From positions 1-46,261 of the forward strand of contig JAJYRM010000019.1 in the NCBI GenBank assembly GCA_021794075.1: 46,261 bases of DNA, in the 5' to 3' direction. The notes under the pieces were generated by a model that was not told where the DNA came from, ran no database searches, and saw only the letters and a program-made list of their open reading frames with translations. Made by a program: the position numbers and the translations under genes. Shown one piece after another: positions 9,362 to 21,657 of the stretch. Numbering within the stretch: position 1 is the first letter of the stretch; each line of letters opens with the position of its first letter. This stretch comes from Bacteroidota bacterium. GTDB lineage: Bacteria; Bacteroidota; Ignavibacteria; Kryptoniales; JAKASW01.

Positions 9362-9835
9362 TCAGTGGAGGAATTTGTCCCTGAGAAATTTCCTGAGCTC
9401 TTCGAAGTCGTCAAACATTTCCGTCGTGCATCCGATGACCCAGCTCGGCATGTCGGCGATAGGCATGCCTTTGATCAGGTAGACCGGCTTTCCGAAGAGC
9501 GCCGCCACGGTGAGCTCGCCTTTTGTTCCGGCTCCGCGCTGGGCGCTCTCATCGTAGTAGCATATGATGTAATCGCTGTGAAGTATTATCTCGCTGGAAT
9601 CAAGCCGGACAATTTCGGCGGCGATCTCCTTGTGCCGGTTGAAGTCGTCTGATTTGGCGGCCCTAAAATCGATCCCCGGATAACGAGAACTTAGGAATCG
9701 TTCACTGGCCTTGACCGGATTGAAAGACCCGTGGCGCAGTTCTCTCTTCAGCCAGCTCTCCAATTCAACCCGCCAGTCCGCGCCGTTGTTCTGCGCGTAC
9801 TCCATTCCTCCTGACAAATATGCGTTGAGTTTCAT
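9362..9835 (-). CDS. Nucleoside 2-deoxyribosyltransferase-like protein
   Basis: Small cytoplasmic protein of 157 residues. It opens with AYLSGGME, continues with a DYIICYYD stretch, and then has the signature QRGAGTKGELTVAA followed by GKPVYLI. That pattern matches the nucleoside 2-deoxyribosyltransferase / related nucleotide-processing fold, in which the Glu of GT.GE is catalytic or ligand-binding. The family transfers deoxyribose between bases or hydrolyses nucleotide N-glycosidic bonds, but many relatives have other or unknown roles. I chose the ATG at 9835 because upstream in-frame residues do not look coding; no clear ribosome-binding site is seen. It is convergent with the subtilase gene. 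Confidence 0.7.
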   Translation of the reverse strand: MKLNAYLSGGMEYAQNNGADWRVELESWLKRELRHGSFNPVKASERFLSSRYPGIDFRAAKSDDFNRHKEIAAEIVRLDSSEIILHSDYIICYYDESAQRGAGTKGELTVAALFGKPVYLIKGMPIADMPSWVIGCTTEMFDDFEELRKFLRDKFLH

Positions 9836-10249
9836 GAACGAAAATAACCAACTGTGGCAAGGTAAACTAGCGGGTATAATGTTTTTCGTATTCCAACTAA
9901 TGCAGGGTATCGCAAACGTGAACGCGAATGCCTCAGGAGATTCCAAATTTTTCGCAAAGAATATATATGGTGTTGATGTGTGCGGCTCGAGCGGGGAGGG
10001 TAGTTAGGTGTAATTCCCGGTCCGTCTCCTGCTTTGACAGATATAATGTTGTGATAGGATTGATTGGCATTATGGAAAAATACCTTAGGCGTAATACTTG
10101 ATTTTAGATTCAAGATTACTAAATTGAATTAGTTCTTTCAAAAAGTTTACCATTTCATCAAGAACCGCTCAAATGTCACTTCAAGTGATACGCGGTTTCC
10201 CGAATGCGGTACGCTGACATTTCAAAAAGAAGTGCCTCGGCGAACACCT
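9836..10249. other. Intergenic region upstream of SAM riboswitch
   Basis: About 410 bases without a supported gene. Short frames here on both strands lack family resemblance. The only regular structure seen is the 13-base palindrome TCACTTCAAGTGA at 10176-10188, some 70 bases before the riboswitch core, which could be an operator. The promoters of the leftward deoxyribosyltransferase-like gene and the rightward met operon must lie here, but none is certain by eye. Confidence 0.4.
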
Positions 10250-12945
<2,696 letters not shown>

Positions 12946-13069
12946 GTCGAAAATTCAGGGGGCGACGGGCATTCAAGTTTCGGGGTGGGTGATGGCTCTT
13001 CGAGCGTCCCACAATCGTTGCAATTCTTGGCTCATTTAGTTAAAATATCCCCCGATACTTGTTTTTATA

Positions 13070-14620
13070 ATGCACATCCTACTGGTAGATGACAACCCTG
13101 AAAATATCGTTGCCCTAGCTGATATTCTTAATGCCGCGGGGCACTCAACGAGCACGGCTTCTGACGGATACGAGGCGCTGGAAGTATTGCGCGGAAACAA
13201 TATCGATGTGGTTATTTCAGATGCCCTGATGCCGCGGATGGACGGGTTCGTCTTGTGTAGAAGGATACGGTCGGATGAATCTCACAAGGATGTGCCTGTC
13301 ATTATTATGACCGGCGAGTACACCGGCGATGCCGATGAACAGTTTGCATTAAGCGTCGGCGCGACGAGGGTTTTGAGGAAGACCGAAGGTGTTGACGGGC
13401 TTCTTTCCTTCCTGGAAAAGATGAATGGCCAACGATCCGCGGCGCATCCGGGACCAGCTTCTCTTCCGTCTCTTGATGAAGGAGAATACCTGAAAGGATA
13501 CAACTCCGTCCTTATCAGGAGGCTCGAGGCGAAAATGGCGGAACTGGAAGCGGCCAACCGACAACTTCTAGAGAAGAATGTTCAGTTGGAGCATGAGCGG
13601 AGCAAGTACCGCCAGCTCTTCGCGTCTGCGAACGACGGTATTTTGCTCGTTAGCCAATTGACAAACCAAATCGTCGAGTCCAATGTTCACGCGAGGAAAA
13701 TTCTCAGAGCCAACGAAAAAACATTGTCACAGAAACAGCTCGTGGATTTGAAACCCTTCGGCGAGCTACTCACCGAGAAGATTTCACGGGGAGAGTCCGT
13801 TCAGTTTGAAAGTTCTTACGCGCATGGTGACTCCAAAGTCATGCTTGACATCAGCGGAGCGCCGGTGGGAACTGAAGAGGCTCTTTATCTGATCATCATA
13901 CGAAATGTTACCAGGCGCAAGGAATGGCTTGAGCGTTTCATTGCGCTGGACAAACTCCGTGCGCTGGGGAGGCTATCCCACGGCCTGGTCCATGAGATTA
14001 GAAATCCGCTGAACGTTATCTCAGTAAATGTTCAGTATCTCGACCGCACCATGCCTGAAGATTCGATCGAGAAGAAATTCACCAGACCGGCACTCGAAGG
14101 AGTCAAAGCCATCGAGAAAGTCATCAGGGAGACGATGAATTTCGCGCAGCCACAGACTCCCGCCAAGACCGATATAAGCCTCGGCGGAATTCTGACCGAG
14201 ATAGCCACGCTGGCAAAGACGTCTCTGCAAAAATCGAGTATCAAGCTCGCGATTGAAAACGCGGAAACCAACGACGTGGTTTTCGCTGACAGGTCTCAGA
14301 TACTTCACGCTGTTCTCAACATCGTTGAAAATTCCATAGGAGCCATGCCAAACGGAGGCAGGCTCACCTTTAAACTAGTGGGCTCAACCGACGGTCAGGA
14401 ATTGGTGCTCAGCATTGAGGACACCGGCGCCGGGATGGATGAGGACAGCGCCAAGCTTGCGGTAGAGCCGTTCTACACAACCAAGGAAGGCTCAACCGGT
14501 ATGGGCCTTTCAATCTCAAACCGTCTTTTCGAGCTCAACGATGCCGGACTCAACTTTCAGAGCAAACCGGGAGTCGGTACCTTGGTAACCATCCGTTTCC
14601 AGAGAAGGAGGCAGGCATGA
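13070..14620 (+). CDS. Soluble hybrid histidine kinase (REC-PAS-HisKA-HATPase)
   Basis: Cytoplasmic sensor kinase of 516 residues with no membrane segment. An N-terminal receiver domain (1-115) has the phosphorylatable Asp51 in the context ISDALMP. A coiled-coil linker rich in Glu, Arg and Lys follows (about 150-180), then a PAS domain (about 183-290). The HisKA domain has His308 in HEIRNP, and the HATPase domain shows NIVENSIG, DTGAGM and GSTGMGLSIS. The receiver at the N terminus suggests input from another kinase or feedback. The stop overlaps the downstream sigma-54 regulator start by four bases, so the pair almost certainly forms one two-component system. No strong ribosome-binding site precedes the chosen ATG. 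Confidence 0.9.
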   Translation: MHILLVDDNPENIVALADILNAAGHSTSTASDGYEALEVLRGNNIDVVISDALMPRMDGFVLCRRIRSDESHKDVPVIIMTGEYTGDADEQFALSVGATRVLRKTEGVDGLLSFLEKMNGQRSAAHPGPASLPSLDEGEYLKGYNSVLIRRLEAKMAELEAANRQLLEKNVQLEHERSKYRQLFASANDGILLVSQLTNQIVESNVHARKILRANEKTLSQKQLVDLKPFGELLTEKISRGESVQFESSYAHGDSKVMLDISGAPVGTEEALYLIIIRNVTRRKEWLERFIALDKLRALGRLSHGLVHEIRNPLNVISVNVQYLDRTMPEDSIEKKFTRPALEGVKAIEKVIRETMNFAQPQTPAKTDISLGGILTEIATLAKTSLQKSSIKLAIENAETNDVVFADRSQILHAVLNIVENSIGAMPNGGRLTFKLVGSTDGQELVLSIEDTGAGMDEDSAKLAVEPFYTTKEGSTGMGLSISNRLFELNDAGLNFQSKPGVGTLVTIRFQRRRQA

Positions 14621-16032
14621 GCAGCAAATTACTGATTGTCGATGACGATGAGCTGCTGAATAATTCTCTCAACGCCGTCCTTACCAGAAGCGGCTACGAA
14701 GTCGCCTCCGTTCTAAAGGGTGAAGAAGCGATACAGCAGATCATGGAATTTCAGCCGGACATAGTCCTTCTCGATCTGTATCTCGGTTCGACCACCGGTC
14801 TCGACATCCTCCAGAAGCTCCGTGCAGAAAAGAACGAGACGCCGGTCATCCTGATCACCGCGTTCTCCGACGTGAATAGCGCGGTGCGCGCGATAAAACT
14901 CGGCGCCGAGGACTTCGTCCTAAAACCTCTTGACCTCGAACAACTTGAAATTCTGATCAACAAGACCCTCAACAGGAAAAATCTCGAACGGCGATACGAG
15001 TTGCTGAAGGACGAACTGCAGCAGAAGTTCGGTCCGTACGCCATCATTGGGAAGAGCGAGAATCTGAAGAAGGTGGTCCACACGGCTGAAAGGCTCGCGC
15101 ATGCGGACACCACGGTTCTCGTGATAGGCGAAAGCGGATCGGGGAAGGAGCTCATCGCCCGTCTTATCCACGAGAAAAGTGAGAGGTCGGACGGCCCGTT
15201 CATATCCATAAACTGCGGCGCAATCCCGAAAGAGCTGGCCGAGAGCGAGCTCTTCGGCTACGAGAAGGGGGCCTTCACCGGCGCCATGGACAAGATGAGG
15301 CAGGGGAAGTTTGAGCTCGCGAATCGAGGAACGATCCTCCTCGATGAAGTGGGCGAGCTTACTCCCGAGCTGCAGGTAAAACTCCTTAGAGTGTTGGAGA
15401 CGAAGCGGTTCTACAGGCTTGGCGGATCGAAAGAGGTTACCGTCGATGTCAGGATCGTGGCGGCGACCAACAAGAATCTGAAGGAGGCCGTTGAGAAGGG
15501 AACGTTCAGGGAGGATCTCTATTACAGGCTGAACATTGCCCAGCTGCACGTCCCTTCCCTTAGAGAGAGAGTTGAAGATATAGCGCTTCTTGCCAATACT
15601 TTCCTGGAAGAATTCAACCGCAAATTCGCGAAATCAATAAAGGGTTTCACTCCTGAGGCGATCAAGTCGATGGAGACTTACTCCTGGCCGGGAAACGTGC
15701 GCGAGCTTAAGAACGCCGTTGAGCGCATCGCCCTTCTCGAGACCGACACGGTCGTCAAGCCCGAGCATCTAACATTCCTGAGCCACCACCCCGGTTTCAA
15801 CACGAAAAAGGCTTTGGACGGGGTGGGACTGGTTGCCGTGCCCGATCAGGGAATAAGGATGGATGATGTTATGCGCGAAGCGATAATTCAGACGCTGGAT
15901 CTTACGGCTGGAAATCAAATCCAGGCCGCGAAGATGCTCGGTCTCACGAGGTCGAGGCTTCGCTACCGAATGCAGCAGCTCAAAATAAAGTATGAGCCGA
16001 AAAGGGAAACCTCCGAAGGAACTCGCGGATGA
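14617..16032 (+). CDS. NtrC-family sigma-54-dependent response regulator
   Basis: Response regulator of 471 residues. The receiver domain carries Asp53 in LLDLYLG. The AAA+ domain has Walker A GESGSGKE at 171-178 and the sigma-54-contacting GAFTGA loop at 218-223, followed by a Walker-B-like LLDEVGEL. The C terminus is a Fis-type helix-turn-helix (QIQAAKMLGLTRSRLRYRM). It should activate sigma-54 promoters when phosphorylated by the kinase encoded directly upstream, whose stop it overlaps. Its own stop overlaps the gltX start, an unusual link between a regulator and a tRNA synthetase. Target genes are unknown. Confidence 0.95.
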   Translation: MSSKLLIVDDDELLNNSLNAVLTRSGYEVASVLKGEEAIQQIMEFQPDIVLLDLYLGSTTGLDILQKLRAEKNETPVILITAFSDVNSAVRAIKLGAEDFVLKPLDLEQLEILINKTLNRKNLERRYELLKDELQQKFGPYAIIGKSENLKKVVHTAERLAHADTTVLVIGESGSGKELIARLIHEKSERSDGPFISINCGAIPKELAESELFGYEKGAFTGAMDKMRQGKFELANRGTILLDEVGELTPELQVKLLRVLETKRFYRLGGSKEVTVDVRIVAATNKNLKEAVEKGTFREDLYYRLNIAQLHVPSLRERVEDIALLANTFLEEFNRKFAKSIKGFTPEAIKSMETYSWPGNVRELKNAVERIALLETDTVVKPEHLTFLSHHPGFNTKKALDGVGLVAVPDQGIRMDDVMREAIIQTLDLTAGNQIQAAKMLGLTRSRLRYRMQQLKIKYEPKRETSEGTRG

Positions 16033-17483
16033 CTGCGAACGAAGTAAGGGTGCGCTTCGCGCCAAGTCCCACAGGCTTCCTGCATGTCGGCGGACTCAGG
16101 ACTGCTCTTTTCAATTTTCTCTTTGCCAGGAATTCGGGGGGCAAGTTCATACTCCGTATTGAAGACACGGATCGCGCGCGATACGTCGAGGGTGCCGTCG
16201 ATAACCTCATCAACACGCTTCACTGGGCGGGCCTCAATTACGATGAAGGCCCTGTCGTCGGAGGAAACTTCGGTCCCTATGTGCAGAGCGAACGTCTGGC
16301 TATTTACAAAAAACATATCGAAATGCTCCTGGAGAAGCGGGTGGCTTACAGATGTTTCTGCACACCCGAGAGACTAGAAGCAATGAGAAAAGAGCAGGAG
16401 AGGCAAAAACTCCAGCCTAAGTACGACAGGACGTGTCTCAACCTTTCTGAAAACGAGATCAATGACAATGTGGCGGCAGGCAAGGCATATGTCGTTCGCA
16501 TGAGGGTGCCCGACAACGTCACAATAAAGTTTTCCGATATTATTCGGGGCGACGTGGAATTTTCGAGCGAACGCGTCGACGACCAGGTGCTCCTAAAGTC
16601 GGATGGATATCCGACGTACCACCTTGCAAATGTCGTAGACGACCACCTTATGGAAATCTCCCACGTGATTCGTGGCGAGGAATGGCTCTCGAGCACGCCT
16701 AAGCACGTGCTGCTTTACGAGGCGTTCGGATGGGATGTCCCGAAGTTCGCTCACCTTCCGCTTCTTCTCAATCCGGACAGGTCGAAGCTCAGTAAACGAC
16801 AGGGCGATGTCGCTGTCGAGGATTATCGGGACAAAGGTTATCTCAAAGAGGCGCTGGTGAATTTTGTCGCGCTCCTCGGTTGGAATCCAGGCGACGACAG
16901 GGAAATCTTCTCACTGCAAGAACTTGAGAATGAATTCTCGCTGGAGAAGGTCAATAAGTCGGGAGCGATCTTCAACGTCGAGAAGCTGAACTGGCTCAAC
17001 TTCCAGCATCTCAGGAACAAACCGGAGGACGAAGTGCTCGGTATGTTGAAGGCTCATCTCGCTTCGGCCGGAATCGACGCCGCGCAATTTACCGACGAGT
17101 ACCTCATACAGGTAATCGACGCCATGCGCGAGCGCGTGAGCTTCGTGAAGGATTTCACCGAGAAGAGCCCGTACTTCTTCAGTGCGCCGGCTGCATACGA
17201 AGAGGCGACGGTGAAAAAGAGATGGAAGCCGCAGTCGGCCGAATATCTGAAGAAACTGGCCGAAGAACTCTCTGCACTCGAGAACCCGTCCAAGTCGGAT
17301 TACGAAGAAGCGCTTCACAGAACCGCCGCAGCCCTCGGCGTGGGTAACGGCCAGCTTATCCATCCGCTAAGGCTCGCCGTCTCCGGAATGGGCGAAGGGC
17401 CGGGACTTTTCGACATCGTTAATATCCTTGGGAAAGAGGAAACACTTAGAAGAATCAATTCGGCAATCGAAAGTATAAAGTGA
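16029..17483 (+). CDS. gltX: Glutamate--tRNA ligase
   Basis: Class I aminoacyl-tRNA synthetase of 484 residues that charges tRNA-Glu. The HIGH-type motif is HVGG in PSPTGFLHVGGLRTA near residues 12-26, and the KMSKS-type motif is KLSKRQGDV. The zinc-binding-like region starting RCFCTPERLEA is present. Because a glutaminyl-tRNA synthetase gene follows five bases after the stop, this GltX is likely the discriminating form acting only on tRNA-Glu; that is inference. The start overlaps the response-regulator stop (ATGA). Confidence 0.97.
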   Translation: MTANEVRVRFAPSPTGFLHVGGLRTALFNFLFARNSGGKFILRIEDTDRARYVEGAVDNLINTLHWAGLNYDEGPVVGGNFGPYVQSERLAIYKKHIEMLLEKRVAYRCFCTPERLEAMRKEQERQKLQPKYDRTCLNLSENEINDNVAAGKAYVVRMRVPDNVTIKFSDIIRGDVEFSSERVDDQVLLKSDGYPTYHLANVVDDHLMEISHVIRGEEWLSSTPKHVLLYEAFGWDVPKFAHLPLLLNPDRSKLSKRQGDVAVEDYRDKGYLKEALVNFVALLGWNPGDDREIFSLQELENEFSLEKVNKSGAIFNVEKLNWLNFQHLRNKPEDEVLGMLKAHLASAGIDAAQFTDEYLIQVIDAMRERVSFVKDFTEKSPYFFSAPAAYEEATVKKRWKPQSAEYLKKLAEELSALENPSKSDYEEALHRTAAALGVGNGQLIHPLRLAVSGMGEGPGLFDIVNILGKEETLRRINSAIESIK

Positions 17484-17488
17484 GTTGA

Positions 17489-19189
17489 ATGGAAGATAAG
17501 ACGAGTCAGGGAACAGAACCGGAAGCCGGTCAGACACCGGAGAAAAGAAACTTCATTCGCGATATAATCGACGAGGACATCAAGAGCGGAAAATATAAGA
17601 CAGTTCATACGCGTTTCCCTCCCGAGCCGAACGGTTATCTTCACATCGGGCACGCGAAATCAATATGTTTGAACTTCGGTACCGCTAAAGATTACAACGG
17701 AGAATGCAACCTCCGTTTCGACGACACGAATCCGACGAAAGAAGATGTTGAGTATGTCGAATCGATACAAGAAGATATTAAGTGGCTCGGTTTCGACTGG
17801 GAGAACCGGCTCTTTTACGCTTCGGATTATTTCGAGAAGCTCTATGAATACGCTGTCGTTCTCATCAAAAAAGGCAAGGCTTACGTTGACGACCTGAATG
17901 CCGATGAGATCAGACAGCACAGGGGAACCCTAACCGAAGCGGGGAAAGACAGCCCGCACAGGAACAGGACTATCGATGAGAACCTCGACCTGTTCGAGAG
18001 AATGAGGAAAGGCGAATTTGCCGACGGCTCGAAGACGCTTCGCGCGAAGATAGATATGTCGTCGCCGAACATAAACATGCGCGACCCGGTAATGTACCGC
18101 ATACTTCACGCGACGCATCATCGCACAGGCGACAAGTGGTGCATCTACCCGATGTACGACTGGGCGCACGGGCAGTCGGATTCGATCGAGGGCATCACCC
18201 ACTCCATCTGCACGCTTGAGTTCGAGGATCACCGTCCGCTGTACAACTGGTTCGTGGAACAGCTCGAAATTTTTCACCCGAGACAGATAGAATTCGCGAG
18301 GCTGAATCTCACATACACTGTAATGAGCAAGCGCAGGCTGCTCCAGCTCGTCCAGGAAAAGCACGTAAGCGGCTGGGACGATCCGCGGATGCCTACCATC
18401 TCCGGTCTGCGCAGGCGCGGCTACACGCCGGAGTCAATCAGGCTTTTCGCCGACAGGATCGGCGTCTCGAAAGCGGATAGTGAAATAGACGTATCGGTAC
18501 TGGAGGATTGTCTTCGTTCCGACCTTAACAAGCGCGCGCGGAGAGTCATGGCCGTTCTTCACCCCGTGAAACTCGTGATTGAAAATTATCCCGACGGTCA
18601 GGTCGAAGAGCTGGAAGCGGTAAACAATCCCGAAGACGAATCGATGGGGACGAGGAAGATCCCTTTCTCCAAAGTCCTTTATATCGAGCGGGAGGATTTC
18701 ATGGAGAATCCTCCGAAGAAATATTTCAGGCTTTCGCCCGGGGCCGAGGTCAGGCTGAGGTACGCATACATTATAAAGTGCACAGGCGTCGAGAAGGACC
18801 CGAAGACGGGTGAGATTACCGAGCTTCGCTGCACCTACGATCCCGACACAAAGAGCGGCTCGCCCGCGAGCCAGAGAAAGGTCAAGGGGACGATCCACTG
18901 GGTTTCCGTACAGCATGCCGTCGACGCCGAGGCGAGAGTCTACGATAGGCTCTTCAACGTTCCCGACCCGGGCGGCGACGACTGGAAGGAATCGCTCAAC
19001 CCCTCTTCGCTCGAAGTCGTGAAGGGTTGCAAAGTCGAGCCTGGTCTTGCCGCCGCGAAGGCGCAGGATCGCTTCCAGTTCGAGCGGCTCGGCTACTACT
19101 GCGTCGACCGCGACTCGCAGCCGGGCAATCTCGTCTTCAACAGGACTGTAACGCTCCGGGACACCTGGGCGAAGATAAACAAGGGGTGA
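17489..19189 (+). CDS. glnS: Glutamine--tRNA ligase
   Basis: Class I synthetase of 566 residues charging tRNA-Gln directly. HIGH appears as HIGHA at residues 52-56 within [14 protein letters not shown], and KMSKS as VMSKR near 278-282. The beta-barrel anticodon-binding domain follows, with RDTWAKI at the end. Most bacteria lack GlnRS and amidate Glu-tRNA-Gln instead; GlnRS genes in bacteria are thought to derive from eukaryotes by transfer. It begins five bases after gltX, so the pair is co-transcribed. A hairpin directly follows its stop codon. Confidence 0.97.
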   Translation: MEDKTSQGTEPEAGQTPEKRNFIRDIIDEDIKSGKYKTVHTRFPPEPNGYLHIGHAKSICLNFGTAKDYNGECNLRFDDTNPTKEDVEYVESIQEDIKWLGFDWENRLFYASDYFEKLYEYAVVLIKKGKAYVDDLNADEIRQHRGTLTEAGKDSPHRNRTIDENLDLFERMRKGEFADGSKTLRAKIDMSSPNINMRDPVMYRILHATHHRTGDKWCIYPMYDWAHGQSDSIEGITHSICTLEFEDHRPLYNWFVEQLEIFHPRQIEFARLNLTYTVMSKRRLLQLVQEKHVSGWDDPRMPTISGLRRRGYTPESIRLFADRIGVSKADSEIDVSVLEDCLRSDLNKRARRVMAVLHPVKLVIENYPDGQVEELEAVNNPEDESMGTRKIPFSKVLYIEREDFMENPPKKYFRLSPGAEVRLRYAYIIKCTGVEKDPKTGEITELRCTYDPDTKSGSPASQRKVKGTIHWVSVQHAVDAEARVYDRLFNVPDPGGDDWKESLNPSSLEVVKGCKVEPGLAAAKAQDRFQFERLGYYCVDRDSQPGNLVFNRTVTLRDTWAKINKG

Positions 19190-19190
19190 A

Positions 19191-19238
19191 TACCCGATCC
19201 GCACAAAGACCGGAATTTTGGGGCATCGGGTAATTTTA
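19191..19238 (+). terminator. Possible terminator hairpin after glnS
   Basis: TACCCGAT at 19191-19198 pairs perfectly with ATCGGGTA at 19225-19232, followed by ATTTTA. The eight-base-pair stem immediately after the glnS stop and the short T-rich tail fit a weak intrinsic terminator. The 26-base loop is long, so confidence is limited. Confidence 0.4.
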
Positions 19239-19575
19239 CTGGGAAATCGGAACCGGTCGCCGGCACGGCGGAACTAATCGTTCGTCGGACGGAACTGGTA
19301 GTTGGGCCGACAGAATTTGTCGATTTCCGCACGAAATTGGATCTTTTTGCCGACGGGACCGGCTCTGTTCACGGAGGGCAAATTTGCTTTACAGAGGGGT
19401 GTCTTTGGGGAACACCAAACCGCCATCCTGAGCGAAACGAAGCGGAGCCTGGCTACCGGCAGGCAGGTCGAAGGATGAGCTTTCCTTTGTCACATCGTTT
19501 TCTTAAGATACAGCACAGACGGTTAGGGCATCGCCCGTCTGGCAATTGTCGAAAACGAAAATGTCGGGGGACATT
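19239..19575. other. Intergenic region with small hairpins
   Basis: Gap between the glnS terminator and the comM fragment. It contains a CATCCT-type repeat (listed separately), a GGTGT/ACACC hairpin near 19400 and an AGACGG/CCGTCT hairpin near 19518-19538. No convincing coding sequence, tRNA or promoter was recognised. Confidence 0.4.
19424..19477. repeat. CATCCT...AGGATG imperfect palindromic intergenic element
   Basis: A 54-base stretch begins CATCCTGAGCG and ends TCGAAGGATG, with complementary CATCCT/AGGATG ends and an internal GCCTG/CAGGC hairpin. This pattern resembles the short 'CATCCTGAGCGAAGCGAAGGATG' elements that recur between genes in many bacterial genomes. Only one copy was seen in this window, so repetitiveness here is from general knowledge, not from the sequence. 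Confidence 0.5.
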
Positions 19576-20640
19576 ATGCTTTCGCATGTTATGAGTGCGG
19601 CGACTTACGGCGTCAACGCGTTCATCGTCGACATCGAAACAAACGTCGGGGGTGGAGTATTCAGCTGGTGGATGGTCGGCCTGCCGGACAACGCGGTCAA
19701 GGAAAGCAGGGAAAGGGTCCTTACCGCGATCAAGAATTCTAATCTAAAGTACCCCGGGCATCAGATTGTGATTAACCTCGCGCCGGCAGATGTCCGCAAG
19801 GAGGGGAGCGCATTCGATCTACCGATAGCGATCGGAATACTCTCGGCGTCAGGTTCATTCGAAATGTCCGACCTCGATAAATTCATCGTCATGGGCGAGC
19901 TCGCGCTCGATGGATCTGTCAGACCTGTGCACGGTGTGCTCCCCATCGCGGTGGAAGCGAGGGAGAAAGGAATTCCCGCGATGATCATCCCGAAGGGCAA
20001 CGCGAGGGAGGCGGCGATGGTGGAAGGAGTGAACGTATATCCGGTTGAATCCCTTCTCGAAGCCGTTCAGCTTCTCGGCGGGGAGTATAAACTCCTCGAA
20101 CCTTTCAGGGTGGACAAGGAAGAGCTGTTCGGTGAGACGCACCGGTACCAGTTCGATTTCTCCGATGTGAAAGGTCAGGAGAACGTCAAGCGCGCGCTCG
20201 AGGTGGCGGCGGCGGGGGGACACAACGTGATAATGATAGGTCCGCCGGGTAGCGGGAAGACGATGCTCGCGAAGAGGCTGCCGACGGTGCTGCCGGACAT
20301 GACGTTCGAGGAGGCGCTCGAGACCACGAAGATACATTCGGTCGCGGGAATGCTGCCGGCGGATGCGGGACTCATCGCGACCCGGCCGTTTCGTTCGCCG
20401 CACCATACTATTTCCGATAACGCGCTGGTTGGCGGCGGCGCTATACCGAAGCCGGGAGAAATTTCACTGGCACATCACGGAGTTCTTTTCCTCGACGAAC
20501 TGCCCGAGTTCGAGCGGAGCGTTCTGGAAGTTCTCCGCCAGCCGATGGAAGACGGCCATGTCACAATAAGCCGGACAAAGATGTCGCTCGACTACCCGTC
20601 GAAGTTCATGCTTCTCGCTGCGATGAACCCATGTAGCTGC
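19576..20640 (+). pseudogene. comM: Truncated ComM/YifB-like Mg-chelatase AAA+ ATPase
   Basis: N-terminal about 355 residues of a ComM (YifB) protein, a hexameric branch-migration helicase used in natural transformation. It starts at the ATG at 19576 after GGGGG; the Lon-like N-terminal domain ([15 protein letters not shown]) and Walker A GPPGSGKT at 222-229 are intact, as is FLDELPEF (Walker B). The protein stops matching after NPCSC, where intact homologues continue with Gly-Tyr-Tyr/Phe-Gly-Asp and about 150 more residues holding the sensor and C-terminal domains. From 20641 the frame runs straight into an unrelated HTH protein without a stop. The lost part is not elsewhere in the window. 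This looks like an insertion or deletion junction, and the ATPase is probably non-functional. Confidence 0.85.
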
Positions 20641-21069
20641 GTGGCGATTTTGCCAATCACCCTCAATGCCACGAAACCCACCGGAATCCCGCAAATCCTC
20701 TCTACTTACGGTGATCATGTGAAGAAACGTCGTCTGGAACTCCGGCTTTCACAGTTGGAGGCGGCCGGGATTCTTGGCGTAAGCGAGTGCACCGTGAACA
20801 ACTGGGAACGGGGACGGACAGAACCGACCCTTCAGGCATTGCCGAGGATTGACAAATTCCTCGGCTACCGGCCCGAATCGGTTTCATCAGAAACGCTAGG
20901 TCAAAGGATAAGGGCATACCGGAGGACCGAAGGACTCAGCCGAAAGGCGTTGGCCAGCAAACTCGGTATTGACCCCGACACCTTGGGGAAGTGGGAGCAT
21001 GACGAAGGTGAACCTAAGGGGAAGCAAAAACAGCAGCTCGATTCCTTTTTCGAGGACTTGATGAACTGA
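20641..21069 (+). CDS. Double-HTH (XRE-type) transcriptional regulator, fused in frame to comM fragment
   Basis: About 142 residues with two helix-turn-helix units: [15 protein letters not shown] to [11 protein letters not shown], and [15 protein letters not shown] to [11 protein letters not shown]. This two-HTH layout ending in a short basic tail recurs in Bacteroidota and Planctomycetes and is often linked to accessory DNA. The first codon after the comM break is GTG at 20641, which could be its own start (giving Met-Ala-Ile-Leu-Pro-Ile), but no ribosome-binding site was identified before it. The open frame also reads continuously from comM, so a chimeric protein of 497 residues from the 19576 start is possible. 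It lies at the left edge of the island and may regulate it; that is inference. Confidence 0.7.
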   Translation: MAILPITLNATKPTGIPQILSTYGDHVKKRRLELRLSQLEAAGILGVSECTVNNWERGRTEPTLQALPRIDKFLGYRPESVSSETLGQRIRAYRRTEGLSRKALASKLGIDPDTLGKWEHDEGEPKGKQKQQLDSFFEDLMN

Positions 21070-21116
21070 ACGGCAATCTCTCCGGCTCCGCTTTTTGTGA
21101 CGGGAACCCGTTGCAA

Positions 21117-21482
21117 TCAGGGGCGGTGAACCTTGCAGAAACCGTAGTTCCCGGAGACGGCCAGGTTGCTGCAGTGCTCCCCGTTTGACATCATGGCCCT
21201 GCATCTGAAATAAGTCTGCCCCCCTCCGCCACCCCGAACCCTGTTCCAAGGCGGCAGACTTCCCGTGGCTCGTACATACCTGTCAATCTCCCGTGTCTCG
21301 CGTTTGAATGCCGCCGCCTCCGATGAGTGCCACATGAAGGTAAACCCGTCCCACCGGCGTTTTCCATATCGTCTCTCCAGGTAGGACCCCACCGAATCGG
21401 ACGATCTATGCGGGCAATGGCCTTTTCCTATGCGGACAATTCGTCCGTTCTTCTGCAATTTGTAAGTGAACCAGTATTCCAT
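21117..21482 (-). CDS. Small GIY-YIG-like protein with C-terminal Cys/His zinc motif
   Basis: Protein of about 121 residues. The N-terminal part (YWFTYKLQKNGRIVRIGKG, then a Glu-rich helix with REIDRYVR and PPWNRVRGGGG) vaguely recalls a GIY-YIG nuclease layout, but the diagnostic motif is degenerate. The C-terminal part, FRCRAMMSNGEHCSNLA to FCKVHRP, has Cys, Cys, Cys and His spaced like the small zinc-binding domain of DUF5763-type proteins. The start is the ATG at 21482 preceded by GGAG; a GTG six bases upstream is the alternative. Function is unknown. It is convergent with the HTH gene. Confidence 0.6.
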   Translation of the reverse strand: MEYWFTYKLQKNGRIVRIGKGHCPHRSSDSVGSYLERRYGKRRWDGFTFMWHSSEAAAFKRETREIDRYVRATGSLPPWNRVRGGGGGQTYFRCRAMMSNGEHCSNLAVSGNYGFCKVHRP

Positions 21483-21657
21483 TCTCACTCCGAATTTCTA
21501 AACCCTAATTTACGAAGGGATTGAAGAGGACTCCAATTCCGAGTGAAGGAAGAGCTATTGCAAGAGTTTCCAATTTGATGCAATTCTCCACCCTTATCTA
21601 ACCCGTGCTGCGCCGATATGATGAATCTCAGTTCATCAAAAAAAAGGAGATGCCACG

